Below are positions 23,805 to 35,091 of a stretch of 64,000 nt of DNA, piece after piece. Made by a program: the position numbers and the translations under genes. Origin of the DNA: Diplosphaera chodatii (taxonomy: Eukaryota; Chlorophyta; Trebouxiophyceae; Prasiolales; Stichococcaceae). The notes below the pieces were generated by a model. The model did not search any database. It was given only the letters and a program-made list of their open reading frames with translations, and was not told the origin of the DNA. Numbering within the stretch: position 1 is the stretch's first letter; each line of letters opens with the position of its first letter. The stretch is taken from NCBI GenBank assembly GCA_032358165.1, contig JAALGY010000032.1, forward strand, positions 1,364,001-1,428,000. The letters are read 5' to 3'.

Positions 23805-26267
23805 TTACTGCAGTTTTGCCGCTGCTGAGCCGTACTGCTGTGTTGGAGCCTGCATCGGGCGCGTAGCCGGCTGGTCGCCCTGCTGCCGCTGCCTTAGAAG
23901 TGGGGCCTGCCATGCGTCACTGCCTGCTGCGCCCGACGTGCTGGATGGCATCCCTGCTCCAGGTGGCTTGCCTGCAGCGCCTGCAAAGCAGACTGACACC
24001 ATTGCAGCCACGAATGGAAGGAGTTCGTGTGCATTGCTCGAGTTGTTGTAGATTCCGATGTAGTTCTGAAATTGCAACTCCTCAAGGTCATGGAGCACAC
24101 CTGAAATGAACTGCGCATTGGCTGGCTGCCGGTGCAAGAGGTCTGCCAAGTACGCCGCCGCCGCTGATGCCTGCAAAGTACAGCAGGCATTGTCAGCGCA
24201 GGCCTTGATGCATCCTGTCCCAGTGCGTTGTGCGAAACACAGCAGTGGTGGCAGTGTAGCAGTGGTAGCGCACCGGTAAGAACAGCAGTGGCCCAACGAT
24301 TGGGAGCTTCATGAGCAGCAGCATTGGTGCCAGAAATGCAAAGACCGCCACCTCATTCCGCCTGTACACGGGGAAGCTCTCGAGCTCATGAAGTGCTGCT
24401 GCCTTCGATCACATTCACATGCGCAGCAACACTCTGCAGTCAACACTGCATGCACCGCAGTTGCACCCACCTGAACCATGCGTCCCGGTATTCGCCCGGG
24501 ATGCTGTGCTGCACATAGTCGCTCAGCAGCTCCGACCCCGTGACATGGCTGCAGCACATGCATACAGCCGTGGGTAGAGCTGCCTTGCTATGTTCATCTT
24601 TTTGGAACGGAGACACTGGAGGATGGATGTGCAGCAGCAGCAGCCGCTCTCTGGCCAATGGCTGTTACTGTATCTCAGAGCACATGCGGGGAGGGCGGCC
24701 CGCCTGCTGCGCCACAGGTGCAGGAAGTCCAGGGCCCAGGGCGCCACGGCGGGCACGAGGCCCAGCGCCGCCAGCGCCACCGCCCGCTCCGTCCCCAGCA
24801 GCCGCTCCCCCGACTTGAACAGCATCTGCAGGCTCAGGGCCGCGCCGTCAGTGTCCGGCGAAACCTCCATGGGGCGCAAGACTTGAAAGGGCTGGCGCCG
24901 CAGGGTTTCTGCCTGTGCTGGTGCACAAACACATATGTGCATAAGTTGTACACAAGCATTTCCTGAGACCCGCTCAGCCACTGAAACCACGCGGCTAGCT
25001 GCCAGCTTGGGCTCACCACGGGCGCGATGATCCAGCGCAGGATGGGCAGGCGCCGCCCCATAGTCGCCAGCAGAGACAGCGCCAGCAGCCGGCCGACCTT
25101 GTACGCCAGCGGCTTTTGCTGCTCCTGGTGCGGGCCCCTGCTGCGCGCTCGCGGCAGCACCGGCGTCACCTCGATCTGCACACGCCCGAGCTCAGTCTCA
25201 GGGGCCTGATCACCTTCACGCCAGCGCAGTCGAAAAGCAGCACGCTCATTTAGCAACAATCGGCACAGTGCAGTCTCACCTGCTGTGCCAGTGGCGGGTT
25301 GACATCCCGCAGCGTGTGTATGAAGCACTTGAATCTGCAGAATTAGGCATGGGAACAGTGACTGTAGGGTGGAACACTGGGTGCGTCAAGCGCATGCAGG
25401 ACTTTGCAGCGCATGTGACACCCAGCAGAGAGCGCACATGGGCTTGTGCAGCCAGTTGCGCAGGCCCAGCATCAGCAGCAGCGAGGTGGAGGCGACCATG
25501 TCGTGCAGCGCCGCCTCGCCCCATGCGCTGGCGCCCTCCCGCGAGGCGCCCGGCACCACCGCCCCGACCTGCGTCCGATCCCCACAGCGTCGGCACCTCA
25601 CAGCAGCGCACCCAGCTGGTGCTGCATCCCGGATGATGCCAACATGCCCGCGGAACGCGCCGATGCGTTGAGACAGTACAGCTCACCACCACAGCGGCGG
25701 TCTGGATGGGCACCAGCAGCAGGCGGCCCAGGAGGTACACCACCAGCACCGTCACAAGGATCGGTGAGCCGCTCCTGCAGGGCAGGACGTACAGGTGACG
25801 TGTTGTATGGACACTTAAAATTTATCAAGTACCGGGCAGCCTTCTGCGTGCGACACAGCCGACGCAGGGGCATGTGACTGGTAGATACTGTGCACGCACT
25901 TGACAAGCTTGTCGATGACATAGGGCGATGTGGCTGCCTTGACCAGGCCACGCACGGAGGCGACCACTGCCTGCATGGCCGCCCTGGGGTCCAGCTCGTG
26001 TGGTGCTGGTTTACGCATGGCGCGGCTCTTGACCAGCACCTGGTACATGCTCTGCAGCCGCTGCCAGAGGTCACGCGCCTTGGCACTTGCATCATCGGCA
26101 TGCCGCCGAGGCACCGTGTCGGCACGATATGCTGCTGTGCCCTGCAACAGCAGTCAAACGCTTATAGGCATACATGTATTTATCACCATGAATCCTGGTG
26201 CGCCCTTCTTCTTTGACCATGAGCTCACATAGGACGTCAAGGTCATATGTTGTCTTGCCTGCGACAT
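23805..26267 (-). CDS. Predicted multi-pass organelle-membrane protein, family uncertain
   Basis: A multi-exon minus-strand gene. Exon 1 is 26267-26187 (MSQARQHMTLTSYVSSWSKK), in phase with exon 2 at 26141-25900 (KARDLWQRLQSMYQVLVKSR...SPYVIDKLVK). Exon 3 continues the split Lys codon into a membrane segment, SPILVTVLVVYLLGRLLLVP. Later exons give STSLLLMLGLRNWLHKP, KVGRLLALSLLATMGRRLPI, LSLQMLFKSGERLLGTERAV followed by ALAALGLVPAVAPWALDFLH, then FPVYRRNEVAVFAFLAPMLL running into LMKLPIVGPLLFLP. The last exon starts ASAAAYLADLLHRQPANAQF. The pattern DGAALSLQMLFKSGER...ALAALGLVPA resembles the conserved block of NCA2/DGS1 mitochondrial outer-membrane proteins, and PVYRRNEVAVFAFLAP vaguely recalls LETM1. 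Neither link is strong enough to name the gene. It is divergent from the NDH-SelD gene. Confidence 0.6.
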
Positions 26268-26683
26268 GGCCAGCTGGTTGTTGGGCTTGTTAACCGCTAT
26301 TACTGTCACGCACTGGGGGCTTCCGAGCAATCAACTCGGGAGGTAACTTTGCACCTTCAGATCGCTGACATATCACACCAAGAAGCAGCGGCTTGCTCGT
26401 CGCGCGACAGGAGCGTTATGTGCGAGATACAAAAGAACCGAACTACAGTATTCAACTACAACACCTGTCGCTCGTGTGCATCACTGCAAACAGGACTGGT
26501 GCATGATGGGACCCAGCCAGGAAGCTGGGCCTCCGGAAGGTCTCCGACATACCATGCAAGTGCTGCCATACGCCCTGCACCTCCTGTATGCTGTTTGTGT
26601 ACGATCCAAGTATTCACTGAACTGGGTTCTTTGGCATCCAGTCCGGTTCGTCCGCATGTAGCTGCGAAGAGCTAAGCCTGCAG
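26268..26683. promoter_or_regulatory. Divergent upstream region shared by two genes
   Basis: About 416 bases separate the predicted start of the minus-strand membrane protein (26267) from the first usable start of the plus-strand NDH-SelD gene (26684). No gene fits here. The spacer presumably contains both promoters. I see no clear TATA box or repeated motif. Confidence 0.4.
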
Positions 26684-29600
26684 ATGCTAGTGGTGCATCG
26701 CCATGCGCCGCTCCATTCTCTCAGTCATCAGTGCACCACCCGCGGTGCGTACTGCTACTATAGCTTCCGCTACCCGCACTCCTTCACGTTTGCTATAGGA
26801 ACGCCAGCGCTGGCGGCAGCCACACAACATCAAAGTCGAGTGTTTTCGCAACTGCGCTACGAACGCCAAAGTCTTATTCGCGCCACTGGCAGAGCCTCAG
26901 AGGTTGCAACAAGCATCATGGACGACCCCATACCTCCCATCATCAGGGTGCGTCCTGTGTATACTAGATGACGACCTCTCGCAAACACACAGTGAGACCA
27001 GTATGAATGGGTTGTGACCGGGGGCAGTGTGTGCTGGGCGCCGCAGGATGTGGTCCTCTTGGGGGGAGGCCACCCGCATGTGGAGGTGCTCCGCCAGTTC
27101 GGCATGCGGCCCATCCCGGGCGTGCGTTTCACTCTCATAGCTGCCAGCTCCGCCACTCCCTACAGGTACTTTGACCATTGCAATCAACGCAGCATCAAGA
27201 CGGCGCACACTTGGTGAATGTGCAGCTCTTCACTAGTCAGGCTGACACTGCCTCATTTGCCTGCGTTTCCAGCGGCATGCTGCCGGGCTATGTGGCAGGC
27301 TACTACAGCTACGAGGAGTGCCACGTTGACCTGGCAAAGCTCTCGTCCTTTGCGCGAGCTCGGCTGATTGTTGCCACCGCCACAAGTATCGATACAGAGG
27401 TGCGTCTACCAGACCATGTGCAGTAAGTCATGTACCTCCTGTATGCGCAAAGGCATGCATTGTTGCATGCAGTTCCAGTCACCCTACCAACTGCATTGCC
27501 TCTGCAGTCCAAGCGAGTGCTACTGAAGGGACGCCCGCCACTTGCCTATGATGTGCTGTCTGTCAACGTTGGCATCACGCCCGCAGCCACAGCAGTGCCA
27601 GGCGCCCTGGAGTTTGCAACGCCCGTCAAGCCGATTGCTAGGTGGCGCACTGCTGTGCAGCATTGCAGAGTGCATGATGCACTCAGTCTACCAAGCGGCG
27701 TCTGCAGAGCAATGAGTTTGTGGTTTCATGACGCGTCTGGCGTGCCTGCAGGCTTGCGGAGCGCTTCAAGCAGCTGCTGGCGCAGGCGCTGGCGGAGAAG
27801 GGGGACAACAGCCAGCTGCGCATCGCTGTGGTGGGCGGCGGCGCGGGCGGCGTGGAGCTCACGCTCGCGCTGGCGCACCGCCTGCGCACCGAGCTGGACG
27901 CCCGCCGCCGCCCGGCCTCTGAGCGCCCGGCCATCACGTGCGGCCGGCGACTGCTCCTGCTGTGTCCCAACCTCGCAACCAGCAGAGACCCATGTTATCA
28001 GTCGTCCTGCCAGGTTGCTGAAGCAGCACATGCTGTGGCCGTTGCGGAGGCTGGCTCTGCTGGCTCGGGTCAGTTATGATGTGGACCCACACCCAGCCTG
28101 CAGGCTGTACTCCCGCAGCCGCATCCTAAGCTCACAGCCGCCGCGTGCTCGGGAGGTAGCGCTGCGGGAGGCTGCCGCTGCCGGCGTGGCTGTTCGAGAG
28201 CACTCGGCAGTGCAGCGTGTCGAGCAGGTGCCCCGCGGTGACCGCAGAGTGGCACTGCCAATGCTGCAGCAGTGGCCTCGCGTCCGATGTACTCCCCCTA
28301 CTGCAGAGTTGGCACACCTTGTGACTGCATCGGTCGTTGACTACTGCAGATGCATCGGTCATTGACTGCTGCAGGGCCAGCTGCGGCTGATGAGCGGGGA
28401 CACTGCTGAGTTCGACGAGTGCCTCTGGTGCACCCAGGCAGCCCCTGCCTCCTGGGTTGGGGGGACCGGCCTGCCAACTGGTGACTTGCCTGCAGCTGCG
28501 CCCGCAACCCTATGTACCGTGCTGCAGGCGCTGCTGCACATGCTGAAATCATGCTCGCGACAAGCTGCTCGTGTCATGGTGACATGTGAAGGTCCCAGCC
28601 TGATGGAGTCTGATCCTGCAGACAGGGACGGCTTCATCAGCGTTGACGAGTTCCTGCGCTGCGACGGCGGACCGCACGATGTGTTCGCGGTGGGTGACGT
28701 GGCGTCATCGGCAGTGTACCCGCGCCCAAAGGCCGGCGTCTTTGCGGTCCGCCAAGGCCCAGCATTGGCTGACAACCTCCAAAGGTGTTCTAGCCCTGGT
28801 GAACGATGGCCCCTCACGCTGCAGATGCAAACAGCACGAAATCAATCACAGCAGAGCACAGGAGGTTTGTTGCTTTGGTCTGCGCAGGTTGCTGCTGGGT
28901 CGGCCGCTGCAGCCCTTTGTGCCGCAGACGACATTCCTCAGCCTCATCACCACCGGCCGCCAGCACGCCATTGCCTGCAAGGGCTGGCTGTGCTTCGAGG
29001 TGCGGTGTTGCTGGGACCGTGTGAGACATGACACCAAGAGAACAGCATGTGCATGCGTAGAGCACCCTCTGCATGATTAGCATGCAGCAGTTTGGACCTG
29101 CTGGCCACATTCTGCAGGCGGACTGGCTGTGGAGCCTGAAGGACTGGATCGATCACAAGTGGATGGCAATGTATGGGCCGCAGCTTGCAGAGATGGCAGA
29201 CAAGATGCGCCCACCCTCGGCAGCTCAGCGACAACAGCAGCAGCAGGCAGCCGCAGATGCTGCGGGGGGCACCGCTTCCAGCGTGGTGGCACTGGCCGTC
29301 ATGCGCTGTGCTGGCTGCGCCTCAAAGGTGCGTGCAGGGGCCCAGAGCCTGTCCTGTTCTGCGGCTGTGTGACGCCAATCTCCAATGGTGCGGTGGCCAT
29401 CAGCGCACTATGCAGGTGTCATACTGTGCTCCATGTGGTGGAGCGTGTTTTGTGTCACTGCAGGTTGGGGCTGGAGCGCTGTCTAGAGTGCTGCACCGGC
29501 TGCGGGACGATGTGCATGCGGGCCCTGGCGTGCTGTCGGGCCTCGATGCTGCCGACGACGCAGCGGTGCTGGCCGCGCCGCCCCCGGGCCATGTCAGCGT

Positions 29601-31472
29601 CCAGGTGACCAGCTCAGCAAATCAATGCCACTGTCATGCGTTGATTCATCATGTTTCTAGGCACCTAATGACGGGGCTGTTGCTGGCGTGATGCTGGATG
29701 GGCAAATGTGAAGTGGTAGTTGGCAGGTCTGACATATTGGGCATGCAGATGACGGTAAACGCTCAGTGGCGTTCGACTGTTCGTGCCACCGACTCGACAG
29801 AATGGCATGCAGGTTGATGCAGAATTTTGACCTGTGACCATCCCTGCAGACAGTGGACTTTTTCCGGGCGTCGCTGTCTGACCCGTACGTCTTCGGCCGC
29901 GTCGCCGCGCAGCACGCCCTGGGCGACTGCCACGCCATGGGCGCCACCCCCTCCTCCGCCCTGGCCATCGCAGTTGTGCCCTTCGCAGCCGAAGCCCAGG
30001 CACATACCATCACACAGCGCGATGTTGAGCCGGCATCACAATGACATTGTTTTCATTGGCCACCTCTCACTTGACTGAACCAAATCCCTGGCTGCGGGCC
30101 CCATTGCAACAGTGCTCCTCCTGGGCAGCGCAGATGGAGGAGGAGCTGTTCCAGATGATGGCGGGCGCGGTGTCGGTGCTGTCCGCCGCGGGGTGCGCCC
30201 TCGTGGGCGGCCACTCGTCGGAGGGGCCCGAGCCGGCGCTCGGCTTCTCCATCACAGGTGCCTCTGCAGCCATGCACACTCGCAGCAGGCGGCCGCTGAA
30301 CCCGCGCAACCGCCCCGCAGCTCGCTGTTCACCCTCCCTGCTGCCGTGCTGTGTCTGCCATGTTGACGGCGGACACACGGGTGGCGCAGGCGTGGCCAGG
30401 GAGGCGGAGCTGCTGCGGAAGGGGGGGCTGGCGGCGGGGCAGGCGCTGGTGCTGACCAAGGCGCTGGGCACGGGCGCCCTGCTGGCGGCGCACATGCGGC
30501 TGCGCGCCAAGGGCGCCTGGATCGCAGGTGGCGCCCCTGCATGATGCAGCGGCGGGTTCAGCGGGGGCCGTTGTGCTGACCACATCGAGCATGTGCCTTA
30601 CCCTGCAGAAGCCTGGCCCGATGGTGAATGGGCGGAAACATGACCAATCTGCTTGGTATCTCCCTTCTATTGTCACAGGCTCTGTACGCTGTCAAACATG
30701 CCAATACCGGCCTGTGCCATTCGTGCATATGCGACGCAGGTGCTGTGGAGGCGATGCAGCAGAGCAGCGCGGAGGCAGCTGCATGTTTGCGGCGGCACGG
30801 CGCGACCGGCTGCACAGACGTCACAGGGTTCGGGCTGCTGGGCCACCTTGCTGAGATGACCCGCGCCTCACAGGTTTGTGCTGCCCTGCAATACCATAGT
30901 CAGGCTGGTCCATGCAACAGCGAGGCTAGTAGTGCAACCTGATGCCTGGCACGATGTGTGCATTTGAAGAGTGTGCACCTGTTTGCTGAGGTGAGCCGCA
31001 TCACGAGCATTGCGCTGTCGTCTGGCATGCAGGTCGCCGCGACGCTGCACGCAGACGCTGTGCCAGCGCTACCAGGGGCACAGGAGGTGCTGGCGGCGGG
31101 CATCACCAGCTCCCTGGCGCCGTCCAATGCTGCAACGGCCGCCGCTGCCGTCCACAACGCAGCAGCAGCCGCGCAAGGGGCCCACTGGCCGCTGCTGGTG
31201 GACCCGCAGACAGGTGTCCTGCGTTGTTTAGGCTGCAGCCTGCATTCGCCCGCTGCTTACATGTACAGTAGCGGCTGCAGCAGCTTGGCGTTGGTTTGAC
31301 GATACTCGCAGCTGTGAGGCTTAAAACCCCATCTGCAGGCGGCGGGCTGCTGGCCGGCGTGCCAGCGGACAGGGCGTCAGCGTGCCTCGAGGAGCTCCGG
31401 TCGTTGGGATACGAGTCTGCAGCCATCATCGGTGGGGTGGCGGAGGGCGGTCCCACCATTGACATTGTTTGA
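26684..31472 (+). CDS. selD: Fused FAD/NADH oxidoreductase and selenophosphate synthetase (NDH-SelD)
   Basis: This bifunctional protein has an N-terminal FAD-dependent NADH-dehydrogenase-like half and a C-terminal selenide,water dikinase that makes selenophosphate for selenocysteine synthesis. Exon 1 ends at 26947 and joins exon 2 at 27047 in phase ([10 protein letters not shown] then [19 protein letters not shown]). The start is either 26684, giving a transit-peptide-like leader, or Met at 26919. The oxidoreductase half shows VVLLGGGH near its start, the nucleotide site [20 protein letters not shown] and the FAD loop [11 protein letters not shown]. The SelD half has [10 protein letters not shown] with the catalytic Cys kept, [60 protein letters not shown] and [13 protein letters not shown]. 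It ends GGPTIDIV with TGA at 31470-31472. All main SelD motifs are intact. The same fusion order is known from cyanobacteria and some algae. The catalytic position is Cys, not Sec. Confidence 0.9.
28326..28374 (+). repeat. Tandemly duplicated splice-acceptor segment in the NDH-SelD gene
   Basis: Two 24-base copies of TGCATCGGTCRTTGACTRCT followed by GCAG stand at 28326-28349 and 28351-28374, with two mismatches and one spacer base. Each copy ends in a TGCAG acceptor. The exon beginning at 28375 ([15 protein letters not shown]) uses the second. Use of the first would add 25 bases and shift the frame. Confidence 0.85.
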
Positions 31473-31759
31473 CATCCTTAGGCAGCTCGACACAGTACAG
31501 AAACTCTTTCGGAACACATTGTTTGCCAATCGAATAGCTTCGCAGTTGGAAACGCAGAAGTTGCTGATAGCAGATGTCAATTGATTGCTGTTCAAGGAAT
31601 TACAATTTGTTAGCAGCCCTGATATATATCATCAGTTAGCCTTCTTGCTGGCCGCCAGCTTTGGCTGCTGTGCTGTCTGCAACCCCGGCATCGGCACGTT
31701 GGTCACCGCATGTGCCACCCTGCAATGGGCAGCACAACAGCAACACATCAATTTGCGAA
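31473..31759. other. Convergent spacer between NDH-SelD and the TRIC-like gene
   Basis: Under 300 bases, no coding signal. It contains the 3' UTRs of both flanking genes. Confidence 0.4.
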
Positions 31760-33090
31760 TTACACCCACTGACCTCGCAGACCTTCGATGTTGGCCAACA
31801 TCCTCCGACTCAGGGTGCTCAGGTCAGCTGCATCTGCTTCGCGGGATGCTGGCAGCCCGGCTGGCAGGAGGTCAGCCCACCAGGCGACTGGCCAGGTGAA
31901 GTCGAGCGGCTTGCCGCTCAGATCCGATGCGATTGCGTGCGCGACGAAGATGGTGGTCACCAGCGCTGCGCCCTCCGCCGGCTTCAAAACTTCGAAGAAG
32001 TACACCGTCACCCAGTACATGAGGGACCCTAAGAACCCCGTGCGAAGTGGGAACCCGGGCTGCGTGACCTCGGACGGTCCTGCAGCGCATCAAGCGTGCC
32101 ACTTTGCACCAAAGTGCAACTGACACTAGTAAACAGCATGATGCCTCGCTGGAGTTCACCCTGCTACCATGCAGTAATTCGCAGAGGCCGGACAGGGCCA
32201 TGGGCACTGCTGTGTCTGTGGGACCTTGGTAGTTATGGCTAGGGGACTGCTTTTCCAACCCACCCTTCAGGTCGCCTGTGAGGTGTTGGATGGTGTCCAC
32301 CAGCAGCTTGCCGCCAGCGGCGCCGATGGTGCCGATGAACAGCGCTGCCGCCGCCACCCCCGGGAACAGCTGTTGCGCCAGGTCCACACGTGTTGCAATA
32401 ATGCCCGCCCGCAGCATGTTCATGCACACCTGCACGGTGCAGCACGCAGCTCAGGCATGCTTCTGGCAGCACCTGGACCTGCTTTGCATGGTTGTGTCAT
32501 CTTGTCATTGCTGCCATGTGTGTATACTTGCAGGTAGTCACCACATCATCGAATGCTGAGTGGACCTCACCTTTGTGAGCATGCGGACAGGCAGCAGGCT
32601 GTGCACCCTGTTGACAACATCGCCTGGCGAGTACATGATGGCCCACCAACACAGCGTCCAGACGACGCCAATGCTGTTGTCCTGCGCGGTGCAATGCCAG
32701 AGCTTACATTGCTGCCTCTTTGTGATTGGACGAGCGCCTTGTGTGATGATATCATCAAGTGACGGTGGCGCTGTGTTGGCCCAATCTCCACCCTGCTTGC
32801 ACCTCAAACAGGGCGATGCCGGCACGTTGTGGCTGCTGTAGGACAAGGGCTGACAGGATGCCGCCGCCAAAAGCTCCTAGGAATCCCGTCTGCATTGACA
32901 GACCTCCGCATCGCACGTGTTCTGACCAAGTTGCCGTGCCTCAACTGATGAGCTCTGCTCAGCATGTATGCGTTGTACTGACCCAGTAATTCAGCAGAAA
33001 CTTGTCCCTGTGCGATCTGAACCAGCTGGCGACGATCTGCGACAGGAGGTCCTCCCATTCATTAGCCGGTGAAACATCAGCAGCAGACAG
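31760..33090 (-). CDS. TRIC-like intracellular cation channel, N-terminus unresolved
   Basis: TRIC proteins are homotrimeric K+-permeable channels of ER/SR-type membranes that balance charge during Ca2+ release. Plus-strand coordinates of the minus-strand exons are roughly 33080-32990 (EWEDLLSQIVASWFRSHRDK), 32898-32802 (TGFLGAFGGGILSALVLQQP), about 32690-32570 (VWTLCWWAIMYSPGDVVNRV, then LLPVRML), about 32435-32270 (ATRVDLAQQLFPGVAAAALF, then IGTIGAAGGKLLVDTI) and a last exon about 32055-31760 (YWVTVYFFEVLKPAEGAALV...). The FGGGILS...P motif, the W...SPGDVV...LPV block and a Gly-rich IGTIGAAGG helix match the animal TRIC order. The Lys/Arg-rich lipid-binding motif differs from animal TRIC. 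The extreme N-terminus should lie between 33090 and 33660 but I could not join a convincing exon. Stop TAA at 31762-31760. Confidence 0.68.
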
Positions 33091-33770
33091 CCAGCCTATT
33101 GTGATCACTGTCCTGTGCAAACAAGGTTCACATCACACCGCACCAGGCAGTGCCCAATGAGCTTCCACAGAAATGGTATGGCGCTGTACAGTGCGCCCAG
33201 ATCCTATATGCACATGACGCAACTGGTGGACACAAATGTTGCGGCACTGCTGCTGACATGTGACAGAAGTGAGAGGACACGGGCATTGCTTCACGCTGGG
33301 CAGACTGTGTTGTTGCTGTGTTCATGATAGGTGTCATGATGCCATCGTCCATACCTGCAGCAGGGTAGACATACTGTTGAATGGTGATGCGCAATCCCCT
33401 GGTATGATCTGAACCTATCTCATCAGGTGAACACTCAAAGCTCAGACACTGGCGTCTTCTAGCTCCAGAACGCGTGGTGGCAGTTTGATGCAAGCACGAA
33501 AAATGTGTCAGGTGCTGTGCTGCTGTCAGTGCTGTGAACGTGCTTCCTGAGGATCTGCACATGGTCCTGGGGGCACGTGCACAGTACAGAAGTGATGCAG
33601 CTTCACGCAGTCCTAGAGATGCAGGATTGCCAAGCTGCATGCTGAGTGCAACGTTCTTAGCATACATTCATTAGGTACATGGTCAACAGGCTTCTCTGCA
33701 ATCGGAATGTCATGCTGTGCAGCTGATACCTGCTAGTCCGCGTGCCTGCGGGTGCAGCGGATGCCCTGAA
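33091..33770. other. Divergent region between TRIC-like gene and PIG-F, possibly with a TRIC first exon
   Basis: The spacer should contain both promoters and the missing 5' exon(s) of the TRIC-like gene. A minus-strand piece near 33210-33150 reads ALYSAIPFLWKLIGHCL, which is hydrophobic enough to be the first TRIC helix, but its splice phase does not fit the next exon. I therefore leave it unassigned. Confidence 0.3.
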
Positions 33771-34924
33771 ATGCCTCACAGACGGCACAAGCTCCGCCTC
33801 GGATCCAGGCAGCACCCTTTGCCCATCAGCATCAGCCAGCTGCTGATCCGACATGCACTGCTGCTGGCAGTGACATGGCTCGCAGTTCAGCGCATCCCGC
33901 CGGAGTTCCGGCATGCGACAGAGAAAACCATCAGGACAGCAGTGCGAAAGTTTTTGGTGAGATGCACAGCGGTCAACAAACTGCAGCGTGCGGCCTGTCG
34001 TCTGCCATGGTTCGGCACTGTACAGAGAGGCGTACAAGCTGAGGCTCCATACCTTCCGCTGCATCCAGGTGTGGTTTCTGCCAGTGACGGCGGTGGTGCA
34101 TGTTGCTGGCTCGGTGCTCCATGAGGGGCCGCCGTTTGGAACTGCTGTGCGCAAGCGTGTGGCGGCCTGCGCAATCTGTTGGCCACTGGGCATTGTCGCC
34201 TTCTTCTGGGCAGCGGTGCTGTGCGGTGCCAGCGTCACAGAGCAAGGCTGGGCCACTGCGCACTTTGCCGCCCTCATGTCCAGCTTCGTGGTGAGCTGTC
34301 TCCTGAGCCAGTGGCATGCACGAGTCTGCTTGCTGCCGCCAGCTGCATTTGAGCAACATGCAGGGAGAGTGGTGCGCTGAACAGTGAGTGCATCCAAATT
34401 TGGATGCACTCATGCAGTTCCTGCCGGTGGCCGCAACCATTGCGTTGGATGGCCTGCGGTGGCAGTACATCTTTGCCCACTGGCATCCCAGCGGCACGGA
34501 CGAGTTGAGTGCATCTATTCCAGCAGCTGCTGCGGTGGTTGCCAGCTGGCTTGGCGCTCTGCCGTAAGTGCCACATACTTTTTCAGCCCAGTATGGTGCA
34601 CGACTTGCACATGTGTGACGTGCCAATGCAATGCAAATTTGATAGTATGGTGTTCTGAAATTGACAGGACACCGCTCGACTGGGGCACCCAGTGGCAGGT
34701 GAAGCATGCACGCCTGTCCTGCAGATGCCAGCTTGACGCAGATGCTGGGACGGACTGTCATATCTGTCAAATGTTGGTTGCAGGTGTTTCCCGTCAGCTC
34801 GATCATAGCTGCAAGTGCCGGCTATGCATTGGGACTTGTTGTGACTGTTCCAGTCGCTTTGTACATCCGTCAGCTGCGTGCAAAGCAGAAGAGGCAGCGC
34901 CCTGCGACAGATTGGGATGACTGA
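33771..34924 (+). CDS. PIGF: PIG-F, GPI-anchor ethanolamine-phosphate transferase subunit
   Basis: PIG-F (Gpi11 in yeast) is a small ER membrane protein. It stabilises PIG-O and PIG-G, which add ethanolamine phosphate to the GPI precursor. Exons run from Met 33771 (QLLIRHALLLAVTWLAVQRI) to a GTGAGA donor near 33957. The next spans about 34033-34290 (CIQVWFLPVTAVVHVAGSVL, HEGPPFGTAVRKRV, ICWPLGIVAFFWAAVLCGAS). A third starts about 34411 (FLPVAATIALDGLRWQYIFA...AAVVASWLGALP), then TPLDWGTQWQ. The last starts VFPVSSIIAASAGYALGLVV and ends at TGA 34922-34924. The C-terminal signature WLGALPTPLDWGTQWQVFPV plus a GY.LGLVV helix is the PIG-F hallmark. The upstream Met is the first in frame but the protein start is less certain than the rest. 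Neighbouring genes are unrelated. Confidence 0.85.
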
Positions 34925-35091
34925 ACAACATGTACTCTAGCACGCAGTCCAAGTGTACATCAGGCACATGGAAGTTGATTGGCGTTGAAAAGGTTGTATT
35001 GGTAGGCTTCCTTGGTATGTGCATGTTTCACCATGAAACCAGCCAGAGATTTCTAGAACTAGAAGCCTGTCATACATCTGTGCTGACCGTT
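34925..35091. other. Convergent spacer
   Basis: Short gap between the PIG-F stop and the stop of the minus-strand gene. Nothing recognisable. Confidence 0.4.

Noticed and set aside
31760..31764. TGTAA overlapping the TRIC stop codon as a poly(A) signal
   Set aside because: It would place cleavage within a few bases of the stop codon; more likely a coincidence of the GTG TAA ending.
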